From contig CAWCTW010000005.1 of assembly GCA_963798705.1 (NCBI GenBank), forward strand, positions 1,798,001 to 1,862,000: a stretch of 64,000 bases of DNA. Reading direction: 5' to 3'. Below are positions 24,194 through 32,424 of the stretch, in pieces. Both the position numbers and the translations under genes were made by a program. Every line of letters begins with the position of its first letter. Positions within the stretch are counted from its first letter, which is position 1. Under the pieces are notes generated by a model. That model did no database searches and had not been told where the DNA came from. It saw only the letters and a list, made by a program, of their open reading frames with translations. The DNA is from AC-56 sp963798705 (GTDB taxonomy: Bacteria > Actinomycetota > Thermoleophilia > Solirubrobacterales > 70-9).

Positions 24194-27112
24194 GTGCACA
24201 CTGCCCACACGGCCGCACTCGATGCCGACCTAGAATGGTCGATTGACTGGGGGGAGGTGGAGGAGCTGGCTCAGAAGTCGGACCGGAGCGTGGCGAGCGC
24301 ATCGACGCTGCTTGAGCGCGAGGGCGAGCTCAGGGCGATCGGCGGAGCGCTCGCGCTCGCCGCAGAGGGCGCCGGCCGTCCGGTCCTGATCGGGGGCCCG
24401 CCGGGAATCGGGAAGACGCGGCTCGCGCAGGCCGCTGTCGAGCAGGCAACGATGGCCGGCTTTCGCATCTGCTCGGCGCGTGGGACCGAGCTCGAGCGCG
24501 GGTTTCCCTTCGGACTGGTGCGGCAGCTATTCGAGCCGGTGCTCGCCGGATCTGACCCGGAGAGGACCGAGGTGCTCCTAAGAGGCGCAGCAGCGCCGGC
24601 AATTGCCGTGTTCGAGCCTCCGGCCAGCCCCCTCGCCGCGCCGCCGGACCCCGAGTACGGGCACCTTCACGGGCTCTACTGGCTCGCGGCCAACCTCGCC
24701 GACGAGGCCCCACTGGTCCTGGCGATTGACGACGCTCATTGGGCCGACCAGGCCTCGACCCGATTCCTCTCCTTCATCGCCCCTCGGCTTGACGGCCTGC
24801 CACTGCTGCTACTGCTCTCATCCCGCTCCGGCGAGCCCGGGGTCGGGCTTCGCAGCGAGCTGACCGAGCACCCGGACCTGGTTGTGATCCAACCGCCGCC
24901 GTTGAGCGAGTCCGCGGTCGCCAACCTGGTTGGCGACAGACTCGGCGAGGAGGTCGCCCGGACCCTCGCCGCCGCCTGTCATCGCGCCAGCGGCGGGAAT
25001 CCCTTCCTCCTCACCGAGCTCCTCCACGAGCTGGGTGAGCATCAGGACGTTTCGAGTCTCAGGGCCCCCGATGTCGGTGCGATGGGCCCGGAGCGGGTCG
25101 CGCGGTCTGTCGATGCACGGGTTCGTCGGCTCGGCGATGACGCCGAGCGCGTGGCGGAGGCCGTGGCGGTCCTTGGCGACCGTGCCGAGCCGCGGCACGC
25201 CGCTCAACTCGCGGAGCTGGCCGAGGATCGGGTCGAAGAGCTCGCGGACGCGCTCGCCGAGGCCAATGTTCTGCAGCCCGTGAGGCCGCTTCGCTTCGCG
25301 CATCCGATTCTGCAGGCGGCCGTCTACCAGGGCCTCGCCGAGGGGCAGCGCGGCGCGGCCCACACGCGCGCGGCCCGCTTCCTTTACGAGGCCGGGGAGG
25401 TCGACGCCGCCGCGCTCCACCTGGTCTCGGCCCCCATTCAAGGCGAGGATTGGGCGCTTGACTGCCTGCAGCGCACCGCCACCATGACGCTTGCCCGCGG
25501 CGAGCCGAGCACGGCGCGGGAGCTTCTCGAGAGGGCGCTGGTTGAGCGACCCCAGGGCGAGGGGCGGGCGCAGATCCTGTTCGAGCTGGCGCGCGCCGCC
25601 GGGCAGGCGGGCGAAGCGGACGCGATCGAGCTCCTACACGAGTCAGCGGCCCTGGCGGTAAGCCCGCGCCAGCAAACGCTGGCCTCGATCGAATTGGCGA
25701 TGGCGCTGCATTTCATGGGTCGCGGTGAGGAGGCAATCGATCTCGCGGTCGAAGCCCTTGCGGAGATCCCAGCCGATGAGCCAGCACTCGGCTCCCCGCT
25801 GCAGGCGCTCCTCCTGATCGGCGCCCACCACGCGACTTCCACCCGTCGCAAGACCGTCGACGAGATCCGCCTCACGGCCGAGCGTGCGCAGTCGCCCGAC
25901 GCCTCGGCGGTGGAGCTCGCCCACGCGGCGCTCGAGCGGGCGGTCGTCGACGGCGACCTCGAGCAGGCCGCGGAGTTCGCCGAGCGGGCGTTCCTCGGGG
26001 AACTGATCAACATCGTCACGGCCGACTTCCCCTCGGTCTACCCATGCGCGTACGCACTCTCACTCGCCGACCGCTACGAGGCAACGGACCGATGGCTCAC
26101 GGCGGCGATCGCCGAGGCCCAGTCGCGAGGCTCGGCACGGGGTTTCGCTCCCGCATCCGCTTTCCGGGCGTGGAACGCGTACCGGGCGGGCAACCTGCGA
26201 GAGGCGGAGGCCGACGCAACGGCGAGCATCGAGCTGCTCGCGGGCGACCACATCATCCGCCCGGTGGCGCTTGGGGCGCTGATCCTGACTTTGATCGAAC
26301 GGGGTGAGATCGCCGAGGCCGAGCGTGCGCAGGCCGGGTTCGACCCATCGCGCCTTCGTGCCGATCTCTTCTCACTCACCTTCTTCAACCAGGCGAGCGT
26401 CGCGCTGGCGTTGGCGGTCGGAGACGGCGCGCGCGCTCTCATTTATTTGGACCGGGTTGCCGAGTGGGAGGTGGCGATGGGCTACCGCCGTGAGGCGTGG
26501 CTCGACCACCGGCCGTTGCGCGCGCTCGCCCTGCGCGCGCTTGGTCGTGATCCAGAGGCGCTGCGCGAGGCCGTGGAGGCCGTGGAGTTGACTCGAGCTT
26601 TGGGTTCGAGGCGCGCACTCGGCGCCGCGCTACGTGTGCTGGCGCTGGTTTCAAAAAAAGGCGACCGGGAGAAGCGGCTCCGCGAGTCGGCGTCGGTCCT
26701 GGCCGCCTCCGAAGCCCGGCTGGAGCACGCGCATACACTGGTCGAGCTTGGGTCCGAGCTTCGCCGCGAGGGGCGGCGAAACGAGTCGCGCGAGAGCCTC
26801 GACCAGGGGCTCGATTTGGCCCGACGCTGCGGGGCGACGGCCCTGGTCGAACGCGCCTACGAGGAGCTCGCCGCCGCCGGCATGGGCAGACGCAAGATGC
26901 TCCGAACGGGGGTCGACGAGCTCACCGCGAGCGAGCTCCGGGTCGCGCGGATGGCGGCGACCGGGAAGACCAATCGGGCGATCGCGCAGGACCTGTTCGT
27001 GACCGTGAAAACGGTCGAGTTCCACCTCCGCAACACATATCGAAAGCTGGAAACCTCCTCGCGGCGCGAGCTCGGCGCGCTGCTCGGCGAAGCCGGGCCG
27101 CCTACCAACTAG
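24194..27112 (+). CDS. Large ATP-binding LuxR-family regulator (MalT/LAL type)
   Basis: 972 residues from the GTG at 24194. Walker A is GGPPGIGKT (67-75), Walker B LVLAIDDAHWAD (174-185), followed by an arginine-containing sensor region SSRSGEPG. The long middle (about 400-880) is helical, TPR-like, with repeated ALERAVVDGDLEQAAEFAER-type pairs. The C-terminal LTASELRVARMAATGKTNR and TVKTVEFHLRNTYRKL form the LuxR HTH (about 905-970). These are signal-transduction ATPases that activate transcription after ligand binding. A GTG at 24257 behind GGGGGGAG, downstream of a TAGAAT box (24231-24236), is an alternative start. The target is unknown; neighbouring genes are candidates. Confidence 0.92.
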   Translation: MHTAHTAALDADLEWSIDWGEVEELAQKSDRSVASASTLLEREGELRAIGGALALAAEGAGRPVLIGGPPGIGKTRLAQAAVEQATMAGFRICSARGTELERGFPFGLVRQLFEPVLAGSDPERTEVLLRGAAAPAIAVFEPPASPLAAPPDPEYGHLHGLYWLAANLADEAPLVLAIDDAHWADQASTRFLSFIAPRLDGLPLLLLLSSRSGEPGVGLRSELTEHPDLVVIQPPPLSESAVANLVGDRLGEEVARTLAAACHRASGGNPFLLTELLHELGEHQDVSSLRAPDVGAMGPERVARSVDARVRRLGDDAERVAEAVAVLGDRAEPRHAAQLAELAEDRVEELADALAEANVLQPVRPLRFAHPILQAAVYQGLAEGQRGAAHTRAARFLYEAGEVDAAALHLVSAPIQGEDWALDCLQRTATMTLARGEPSTARELLERALVERPQGEGRAQILFELARAAGQAGEADAIELLHESAALAVSPRQQTLASIELAMALHFMGRGEEAIDLAVEALAEIPADEPALGSPLQALLLIGAHHATSTRRKTVDEIRLTAERAQSPDASAVELAHAALERAVVDGDLEQAAEFAERAFLGELINIVTADFPSVYPCAYALSLADRYEATDRWLTAAIAEAQSRGSARGFAPASAFRAWNAYRAGNLREAEADATASIELLAGDHIIRPVALGALILTLIERGEIAEAERAQAGFDPSRLRADLFSLTFFNQASVALALAVGDGARALIYLDRVAEWEVAMGYRREAWLDHRPLRALALRALGRDPEALREAVEAVELTRALGSRRALGAALRVLALVSKKGDREKRLRESASVLAASEARLEHAHTLVELGSELRREGRRNESRESLDQGLDLARRCGATALVERAYEELAAAGMGRRKMLRTGVDELTASELRVARMAATGKTNRAIAQDLFVTVKTVEFHLRNTYRKLETSSRRELGALLGEAGPPTN

Positions 27113-27230
27113 ACCCGGTCCGCAAGTCAATGCTCGGGTCGATGCTCGGGTTCGACCCCGTTGCAATCTGGTCTCAGAGCGCCCATCCTCGCTCTGTGGA
27201 TGTCGCTTCGAGCTGGGAGGAAACCGCGAG

Positions 27231-27662
27231 TTGTCACAGGCGAGCCGGGAAGTCGTCGAGTCGAGCTACGTGGCATGGCGGATGCGGGATGCGCACGCCG
27301 CGACTCGGCTGTGCCACGCCCATGTGCAGCTCCACCTCGACGGTCGGCCCACGGTCTACCGCGGCCATCGTGGGATTCGAGAGGTGTTCGAGCGCGAACT
27401 CGACTGCTGGGAGTGGATCGAGCTCGAGCTCGATGAGCTCATCGACTGCGGCGACGAGATCCTCGGGCTCGCCACCTTCCGCGGCCGCGGCCACGGCAGC
27501 GGAATCGAGGTCGAGCACTTCATCGGCCACCTGTGGACCGTCGACGCCGGTCTGCTGGTCCGCATCCAGGTCTTCAACGACCCCAGCCGCGCGCTGGCCG
27601 CGATCCGACCGGCGTCCGAGGTGTCGACCGGCGGCGAGCTCACGGATCGGATGGAGCGATAA
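27231..27662 (+). CDS. NTF2-like/SnoaL-type protein
   Basis: 143 residues from a TTG at 27231 that has GGGAGGAAA upstream. VVESSYVAWRMRDAHAATRL, LCHAHVQLHLDGRPTVYRGH, GIREVFERELDCWEWIELEL and HFIGHLWTVDAGLLVRIQVF follow the SnoaL barrel order. The function is unknown. The C-terminal 30 residues (NDPSRALAAI...DRMER) and about 55 downstream bases are repeated in diverged form at 29758-29920 beyond the delta-60 gene, so this locus has undergone a local duplication. It follows the LuxR regulator on the same strand. Confidence 0.78.
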   Translation: MSQASREVVESSYVAWRMRDAHAATRLCHAHVQLHLDGRPTVYRGHRGIREVFERELDCWEWIELELDELIDCGDEILGLATFRGRGHGSGIEVEHFIGHLWTVDAGLLVRIQVFNDPSRALAAIRPASEVSTGGELTDRMER

Positions 27663-27739
27663 CCAACCGCGCGCGGTGCGCCGTCGCGGGTGGACCTACC
27701 TAGGCCGGAACTTGTAGGCAAGCGAGACAGGAGAACATC

Positions 27740-29749
27740 ATGGACAGCGCCGTCAATGAGCTACGGAAGGCCGGGATGATGTGGACACTGCGGATTCATT
27801 GGTTGGTGATCAGCTGTGTGGCAGCCTGCGCGCTCGTCACAGCTGTCCCGGCCCAGGCGGCCCCGAACGGCCTCGACTCCAGCTTCGGAGGAGACGGCAC
27901 GGTCACCACCGACTTCGCCGGCGCCGGCGTACCTGACAGGGGTAGGGCGGTCGCCATCCAGCCCGACGGCAAGATCATTGTTGTCGGGGACACCGCGGTC
28001 AGTCCCTTCGATCTAGAGGATTTCGGGCTTGCTCGCTATAACCCCGACGGCACGCTCGACACAACCTTCGGCGGCGACGGCAACGTCACCACCGACTTTG
28101 GCAGCACATGCACGCCAGAGGGCCCGTGTGGCGGAGCCGATTTCGCCCAGGCGGTTGCGCTGCAGCCCGACGGCAAGATCGTGGTCGCGGGGTGGACCGT
28201 CATCGATTCGCTGACTGCCGGCGGCGCCAAGGGGGCAATCGCCACCGACTTCGCGCTCGCCCGCTACAACACCGACGGCACGCTGGACTCCAACTTCGGC
28301 GGCGACGGCAAGGTCACCACCGATTTCGGCGGCAATAATCCCTCCTCGCCCGAACGCGACACGGCCACGTCCGTGGCCATTCAAGCCGACGGCAAGATCG
28401 TCGCCGCGGGCAATACCACCCGATTCCAAGCCAGCGGTCTCGCGCTCGCCCGCTACAACACCGACGGCACGCTGGACTCCAACTTCGGCGGCGACGGCAA
28501 GGTCACCACGGGGGACAGCGCCTTCGCCAAGGGGGTGGCTATCCAGCCCGACGGCGGGATCGTCATCGCCGGCGCGATCCCCGCCGGAGGCTCCACCGAC
28601 TTCGTGCTCGCGCGCTACACCCCCGGCGGCGCCCCTGATGACACCTTCGGTGGTGACGGCAAGATCACCACCGATTTCGGTGACGACGGCAGCGCCGACA
28701 GCGCCGGCGCGGTTGCGATCCAGCCCGACGGCAGGATCGTGGCCGCCGGCGCCGTGGGCCGCGGGGATCTTGGTGATATCGCGCGCGCCCGCTACAACTT
28801 CGCGCTCGCCCGCTACAACGTCGACGGCACGTTGGACTCCAACTTCGGCGGCGACGGCAAGGTCAGCACCGACTTCCTCGACGTCGATGCCGCCCATGCG
28901 GTGGCGATTCAGCCCGACGGCAGGATCGTCGCCGCCGGGGCCGCCCGCTCTGGGACCACGACCACGCGCGCGGGCGGTTTCGCGCTGGCCCGCTACAACG
29001 CCGACGGCACCCTCGATGCAAATGGCGGTGACGACGGCAAGACCATCACCGACTTCGGTGGCGACACCACCGCCGTGGCCACCGGGATGGCGATCCAGCC
29101 CGACGGCAGGACCGTCCTCGGAGGTTTCACCGGCGAGATCCAGTGCACATGCTTTGACTCCGATTTCGCGCTCGCCCGGTATAAGGCCGCCGGGTCGTGG
29201 CGGCTCGATCCGCCTGGGCACCGGGCGGTCCATCCGTGCGAGAACGGCGCGTTCGTCAACGGCTCGTTCGTCGATCTGAACGCAGTGTTCGGCGTCCCCG
29301 AGCAGTTCGTCTGCGGGCAGACGATCAACGCCGGCGAGCCATGGCGGCCAATCGCGTTCTGGTTCGTGGGCCCGGCCTACTACACGGCTCCGCCCGGGTA
29401 CGTCCCCGCCGCTGAGACACCGCTCGAAGACCTCGTGTCCAAGCTCGACGCCGTCAAGGTCGTGGTCGACCCTGGGACCAAGCAGGAGCGCACGACGGTC
29501 TTCTCGCCGGCCGAGGCTCTGCGCACCGACGTGACCCTCGATCAGTTCGACCCCGAGGCTCCGCCGTTTCCGATGGCCGTCACGCTGCCCAGGATGCATC
29601 CGCTGAAGGTCGGCGAGCACACCGTCGAGGTGGTGTGGGTGCTCAGTGCCAGGCACTGTGACGGGCTCGGAACGAGCGTCGCGGACAACTGCCTGCCAGC
29701 CGGCAACGTTTCCTTCGGGAGGCGGTCCGTCACCGTCGCCGCCCCGTGA
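27740..29749 (+). CDS. Secreted delta-60 repeat protein
   Basis: 669 residues. The ATG at 27740 has AGGAG 8 bases upstream. A signal peptide occupies about residues 15-41, ending PAQA-A. From residue 45 there are about seven delta-60 repeats with the paired cores AIQPDGKIVVAG and ALARYNTDGTLDSNFGGDG, forming a beta-propeller-like or solenoid array to about residue 480. The last 180 residues (from SWRLDPPGH) are a separate domain with several cysteines and no family I recognise. The protein is exported and probably surface-associated; function unknown. Two repeats share 69 identical bases, so the array has been homogenised recently. It is flanked by duplicated NTF2-like gene ends. Confidence 0.85.
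   Translation: MDSAVNELRKAGMMWTLRIHWLVISCVAACALVTAVPAQAAPNGLDSSFGGDGTVTTDFAGAGVPDRGRAVAIQPDGKIIVVGDTAVSPFDLEDFGLARYNPDGTLDTTFGGDGNVTTDFGSTCTPEGPCGGADFAQAVALQPDGKIVVAGWTVIDSLTAGGAKGAIATDFALARYNTDGTLDSNFGGDGKVTTDFGGNNPSSPERDTATSVAIQADGKIVAAGNTTRFQASGLALARYNTDGTLDSNFGGDGKVTTGDSAFAKGVAIQPDGGIVIAGAIPAGGSTDFVLARYTPGGAPDDTFGGDGKITTDFGDDGSADSAGAVAIQPDGRIVAAGAVGRGDLGDIARARYNFALARYNVDGTLDSNFGGDGKVSTDFLDVDAAHAVAIQPDGRIVAAGAARSGTTTTRAGGFALARYNADGTLDANGGDDGKTITDFGGDTTAVATGMAIQPDGRTVLGGFTGEIQCTCFDSDFALARYKAAGSWRLDPPGHRAVHPCENGAFVNGSFVDLNAVFGVPEQFVCGQTINAGEPWRPIAFWFVGPAYYTAPPGYVPAAETPLEDLVSKLDAVKVVVDPGTKQERTTVFSPAEALRTDVTLDQFDPEAPPFPMAVTLPRMHPLKVGEHTVEVVWVLSARHCDGLGTSVADNCLPAGNVSFGRRSVTVAAP
28252..28509 (+). 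repeat. Two identical 69-bp direct repeats inside the delta-60 gene
   Basis: Bases 28252-28320 and 28441-28509 are identical over 69 bases, a period of 189 bp or 63 codons. Other repeat units in the gene are only similar. This marks one recent in-frame unit duplication or gene conversion. Confidence 0.85.
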
Positions 29750-29757
29750 GGACTGGT

Positions 29758-29868
29758 CATACAGCTACACGGGTCGCCAACGATCGCGATCGCGCGCTCG
29801 CCGCGATCGAGGCTGAATCCGAGAGGTCGACGGGCGACGCGATCCCGGATCGGATGGAGCGCAGATGA
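29758..29868 (+). pseudogene. C-terminal fragment of a second NTF2-like gene
   Basis: In one frame this stretch reads ...RVANDRDRALAAIEAESERS and ends IPDRMERR-stop at 29868. It mirrors the end of the 27231 gene (QVFNDPSRALAAI, STGGELTDRMER-stop). Similarity continues for about 50 bases past both stops (CGGTGCGCC, GGTGGAC, TTGTAGG or CTGTAGG). No start or upstream domain is present; the fragment begins right after the delta-60 stop. It is the tail of a diverged duplicate whose body has been lost or replaced by the delta-60 gene. Confidence 0.75.
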
Positions 29869-30104
29869 CCGGCAACGGTGCGCCCTTGCCGGTGGACGGA
29901 CCAGGTCTGAGCCTGTAGGAGTTAGTGCCCAAACGCCTGCGACCCCAGTCGCCCACTTCCGCTTCTCGCGCAACGCAGCAGCGAGCGCTACGCCCGCGCT
30001 CCTGCTCCCCGTCCCTTCCAGGAGAGCCCGCTGGCGTCAGCTCGGCGCCATCGGTAGCCTCCCGGTGCAGGGTCGCGCAAGCCTTGAATCGGAGGAGGTT
30101 TTCC

Positions 30105-30746
30105 ATGTCCAGGTCGACCTGGGAGCAGCTGGCGCCGCTCACCGGTTTGGCGTTCGTGGTGATCGTCGTCGTCGCCTTCGTCGCCGTGGGTGGAAACACC
30201 CCGGGCATCCATGATCCCGCCCAGAAGGTGCAGAGCTTCTACGCGGACCATCACTCCAAGGAGATGAACGCCGGCTTCCTGGTCGCGATCGGGGCCGGCT
30301 TCCTGGTGTTCTTCGCCAGCACCCTTCGCAACGCCTTGCGCGCCGCAGGGGGAACCGGGCGGCTTGCGAACGCCGCCTTCGGCGGCGGGCTGATCGCGGC
30401 GGGCGGCCTCTTCCTGGCTGCCACCGTTCACGTCGCGCTCGCGGACGCCGGCGCCAACTCGAATACGCTCGCGACGGCCCAGACCCTCAACGTGCTCGAC
30501 AACGACTCCTTCATCCCGATGGTGATGGGCCTGGCGGTGCTGATGCTGGCCGGTGGCTGGTCGGCGATTCGCTACGGGGGCGTTCCGAAATGGCTCGGGT
30601 GGATCGGCGTGATTCTTGGGATCGCCGCCTTCACGCCAGCGGGCTTCATCGCCTTCCTGGGCGCGGGGCTGTGGGTTGCCGCGACCAGCATCGCGCTGTC
30701 GCTGGCCGCGGGGACGCCGGCGCGAGAGCCCGCCGCCTCGCTTTAG
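30105..30746 (+). CDS. Multi-pass membrane protein of unknown function
   Basis: 213 residues from the ATG at 30105, which has GGAGGAGG 7 bases upstream. Five to six hydrophobic helices are visible: LTGLAFVVIVVVAFVAVGG, GFLVAIGAGFLVFFAS, GGGLIAAGGLFLAATVHVAL, FIPMVMGLAVLMLAGGW, and a final long stretch from WLGWIGVILGIAAF to AATSIALSLAA. Small loops carry few charges. I do not recognise the family. The upstream part of the longer open frame is not conserved-looking and is excluded. A perfect 34-bp palindrome follows 59 bases after the stop and is its likely terminator. Confidence 0.72.
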   Translation: MSRSTWEQLAPLTGLAFVVIVVVAFVAVGGNTPGIHDPAQKVQSFYADHHSKEMNAGFLVAIGAGFLVFFASTLRNALRAAGGTGRLANAAFGGGLIAAGGLFLAATVHVALADAGANSNTLATAQTLNVLDNDSFIPMVMGLAVLMLAGGWSAIRYGGVPKWLGWIGVILGIAAFTPAGFIAFLGAGLWVAATSIALSLAAGTPAREPAASL

Positions 30747-30805
30747 AGTGAACTGACTCCAAGTTCTCCCGACAGTCCTCGGGGGATCGATAGGACTTTG
30801 AAGTG

Positions 30806-30839
30806 GGACGACCCCCGCCCAGCTGGGCGGGGGTCGTCC
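30806..30839. terminator. Perfect 34-bp palindrome, terminator-like
   Basis: Seventeen bases starting GGACGACCCCCG are followed directly by their exact reverse complement ending CGGGGGTCGTCC. The structure is very GC-rich, lies between the membrane-protein stop and the transposase start, and has no clear T-run. It could terminate transcription in both directions or insulate the transposase from read-through. Confidence 0.6.
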
Positions 30840-30893
30840 GGTTCGCGACTCAGGCTCCTGGCTTCACGCCAATGAAGTTCAGAGAGGAGTCGC

Positions 30894-31916
30894 ATGACCA
30901 AGGATGACGTGCTGTTCGGCTACCGTCAGCAGCTCTTCGCCGAGGCCGATCGCACGAGCGTCGCCGAGGCCTGCCGGCGCTTCGGCGTCCACCGCTCGAC
31001 CTACTACGCCTGGAAGCGCCAGGTCGACCGTCACGGCCTGGAGGTGCTGAGGCCACGCAAGCGGCGGCGGCCGAAGTTGCCGAACCAGCTGCCGAAGATC
31101 GTCGAGGAGCGGATCGTGAGCTTTGCGATCGCCCACCCAGGACTTGGGCCCAAGCGAGTGGCCGCGGAGCTTCGGCGCCCAAAGTGGGGCGGGATCGTCG
31201 TCTCGCCGAACGGGGTCTGGAAGGTGCTCTCGCGCCACGGCCTAAACACCCGCGCCAAGCGCTTCGCGCTCATCGCCGGCTACGCGGCGCCCTACGAGCC
31301 ACCCCGAGATCCCGGCCCCGAGCAGCACATCGACGTCGACCGGCCGGGGGAGCTGGTCGGGATCGACTGCTTTTTCGTCGGCCGGCTGACCGGGACCAAG
31401 GGCTCGATCTGGCAGCTGACCGCGATCGACGTCGCCTCCTCGTTCGCCTGGGCCGAGCTCGTGGTCTGCAAGGAGGGCAACCCCAGCAACCCGAACGCCA
31501 AGCAGACCTCGCGGCTTGCCCGCCGCATCGCCGAGGAGCTGGCCGCCGCGGGCTGGAGGCTTGAGCGCCTGCTCTCCGACAACGGCAACGAGTTCAAGGG
31601 CGAGTTCACGAGGACGGTCGAGCGGCTGAAGGCCAAGCACACCCGGATCCGGGCCGGGCGCCCGCAGACCAACGGCAACGTCGAGGCGCTGCACAAGACG
31701 ATCCTCGACGAGTGCTGGCGACCCGCTTTCGCCCGCTACATGCACCCGCGATTGACCAGCCTGCGGCGTGAGCTCGAGATCTACCTCCCGTTCTACAACC
31801 ACGACCGCGTCCACAACGGGCGGCTGACCCGCGGACAGATCCCGGCCGACCTCGTCTACGGTGCTCGGAAGATGGAGGTCAGATGGGCCGAGAGTGTCGG
31901 CACATCTTGGGGTTAG
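30894..31916 (+). CDS. IS481-like transposase with integrase core
   Basis: 340 residues. The N-terminus has an HTH (SVAEACRRFGVHRSTYYAWK) and a second basic helical domain. The rve/integrase core shows the three DDE residues: Asp in LVGIDCFFVGRL, Asp in RLLSDNGNEFKGEF and Glu in TNGNVEALHKTILD. It ends with YLPFYNHDRVHNGRLTRGQ, typical of IS481/IS3-type enzymes. The frame is intact, so the enzyme may be active. GAGAGGAG precedes the ATG at 30894. I could not identify matching terminal inverted repeats or a target duplication. Confidence 0.88.
   Translation: MTKDDVLFGYRQQLFAEADRTSVAEACRRFGVHRSTYYAWKRQVDRHGLEVLRPRKRRRPKLPNQLPKIVEERIVSFAIAHPGLGPKRVAAELRRPKWGGIVVSPNGVWKVLSRHGLNTRAKRFALIAGYAAPYEPPRDPGPEQHIDVDRPGELVGIDCFFVGRLTGTKGSIWQLTAIDVASSFAWAELVVCKEGNPSNPNAKQTSRLARRIAEELAAAGWRLERLLSDNGNEFKGEFTRTVERLKAKHTRIRAGRPQTNGNVEALHKTILDECWRPAFARYMHPRLTSLRRELEIYLPFYNHDRVHNGRLTRGQIPADLVYGARKMEVRWAESVGTSWG
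30894..31916 (+). mobile_element. Insertion sequence, ends undefined
   Basis: Only the transposase gene delimits this element. The 34-bp palindrome at 30806-30839 lies upstream and the GACCCCCGGCC region at 31925-31937 downstream, but these do not make a convincing terminal repeat pair. Confidence 0.5.
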
Positions 31917-32047
31917 TCCGGGCTAGACCCCCGGCCTCCACAAGGGGATTGCGCGCATCGTAACGGCGGCTGACGCGTTTCCCGGTCTGGCTGTCAGGCG
32001 CGGCGCTCGTCCCGCGCCGGCTCGTAGGGGCAGAAAGGAGGCGTTGA

Positions 32048-32113
32048 ATGGGCACCAACGGGCACCAGACGGGGTCTTACGCATATCTGCCCGGATTGGG
32101 TCACACCGGATGA
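32048..32113 (+). other. Mini-ORF of 21 codons with a perfect ribosome site
   Basis: AAAGGAG (32034-32040) is 7 bases from an ATG at 32048 that opens a 21-residue frame (MGTNGHQTGS...) ending TGA at 32113. It lies between the transposase and a tRNA gene. It contains a tandem GGGCACCA repeat. It may be a leader peptide, a remnant of an element integrated at the tRNA, or chance. Confidence 0.3.
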
Positions 32114-32115
32114 GT

Positions 32116-32141
32116 TGAGAAAACCACCGCCCTAGCAGGGC
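32116..32141 (-). terminator. Intrinsic terminator of tRNA-Ala(CGC)
   Basis: On the minus strand, GCCCTGCTAGGGC forms a 5-bp stem (plus coordinates 32129-32141) followed a few bases later by GGTTTTCTC. It starts 10 bases after the 3' end of the tRNA. Confidence 0.6.
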
Positions 32142-32151
32142 TTTCTCGGGA

Positions 32152-32224
32152 TGGAGCTAGGGGGACTCGAACCCCCGACCTCCTGGGTGCGATCCAGGCG
32201 CTCTCCCAACTGAGCTATAGCCCC
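32152..32224 (-). tRNA. tRNA-Ala (anticodon CGC)
   Basis: A 73-base cloverleaf on the minus strand. The acceptor strands are GGGGCTA and TAGCTCC with discriminator A. The D-arm has AGCTCAGTTGGGAGAGC. The anticodon arm CCTGG-ATCGCAC-CCAGG gives anticodon CGC, reading GCG (alanine). The T-arm has GGTTCGAGTCC. The 3' CCA is not encoded. An intrinsic terminator follows. Confidence 0.95.
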
Positions 32225-32301
32225 ACGAGGAACGCAATGGTGCGTGCGTCCCGGAGGGCAAGGATACCCGCACATCTGCCGATCTAAGGTGCGGAACCCA
32301 T

Positions 32302-32393
32302 GAACGGCACATGCCAGCCGCCGCCGTACGACAGCGGCCGAACAACAACCCACGAACGGCACATGCCAGTGCCGCCGCCGTGCGGCAGCGGCC
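32302..32393 (+). repeat. Imperfect 38-40 bp direct repeats upstream of the diguanylate cyclase
   Basis: Copies start at 32302 and 32354 with GAACGGCACATGCCAG, then a GCCGCCGCCGT and CAGCGGCC segment; they differ by two substitutions and a 2-base indel. A shorter third copy (GAGCGGCATCCGCC) starts at 32404, just before the ATG at 32425. The period is about 50-52 bases. Each unit has a GGCACATGCC palindrome and, in the second copy, a GCCGC/GCGGC hairpin. They may be regulator sites or mRNA structures. Confidence 0.65.
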
Positions 32394-32424
32394 TACCACC
32401 CGTGAGCGGCATCCGCCGGCGCCC

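Noticed and set aside
23602..24208. ORFs on both strands in the gene-free region
   Set aside because: Low-complexity, no ribosome sites, no similarity to known motifs.
27119..27160. Tandem ATGCTCGGGTCG repeat after the LuxR gene
   Set aside because: Two short copies only, inside a G/C-rich stretch; could be chance and has no clear role.
28252..29100. Regularly spaced repeats resembling a CRISPR array
   Set aside because: They are in-frame protein repeats (delta-60) with a 63-codon period, not repeat-spacer units; no cas genes are present.
30747..31960. Terminal inverted repeats of the IS
   Set aside because: The CGGGGGTC-like bases on both sides match only weakly and lack a target-site duplication.
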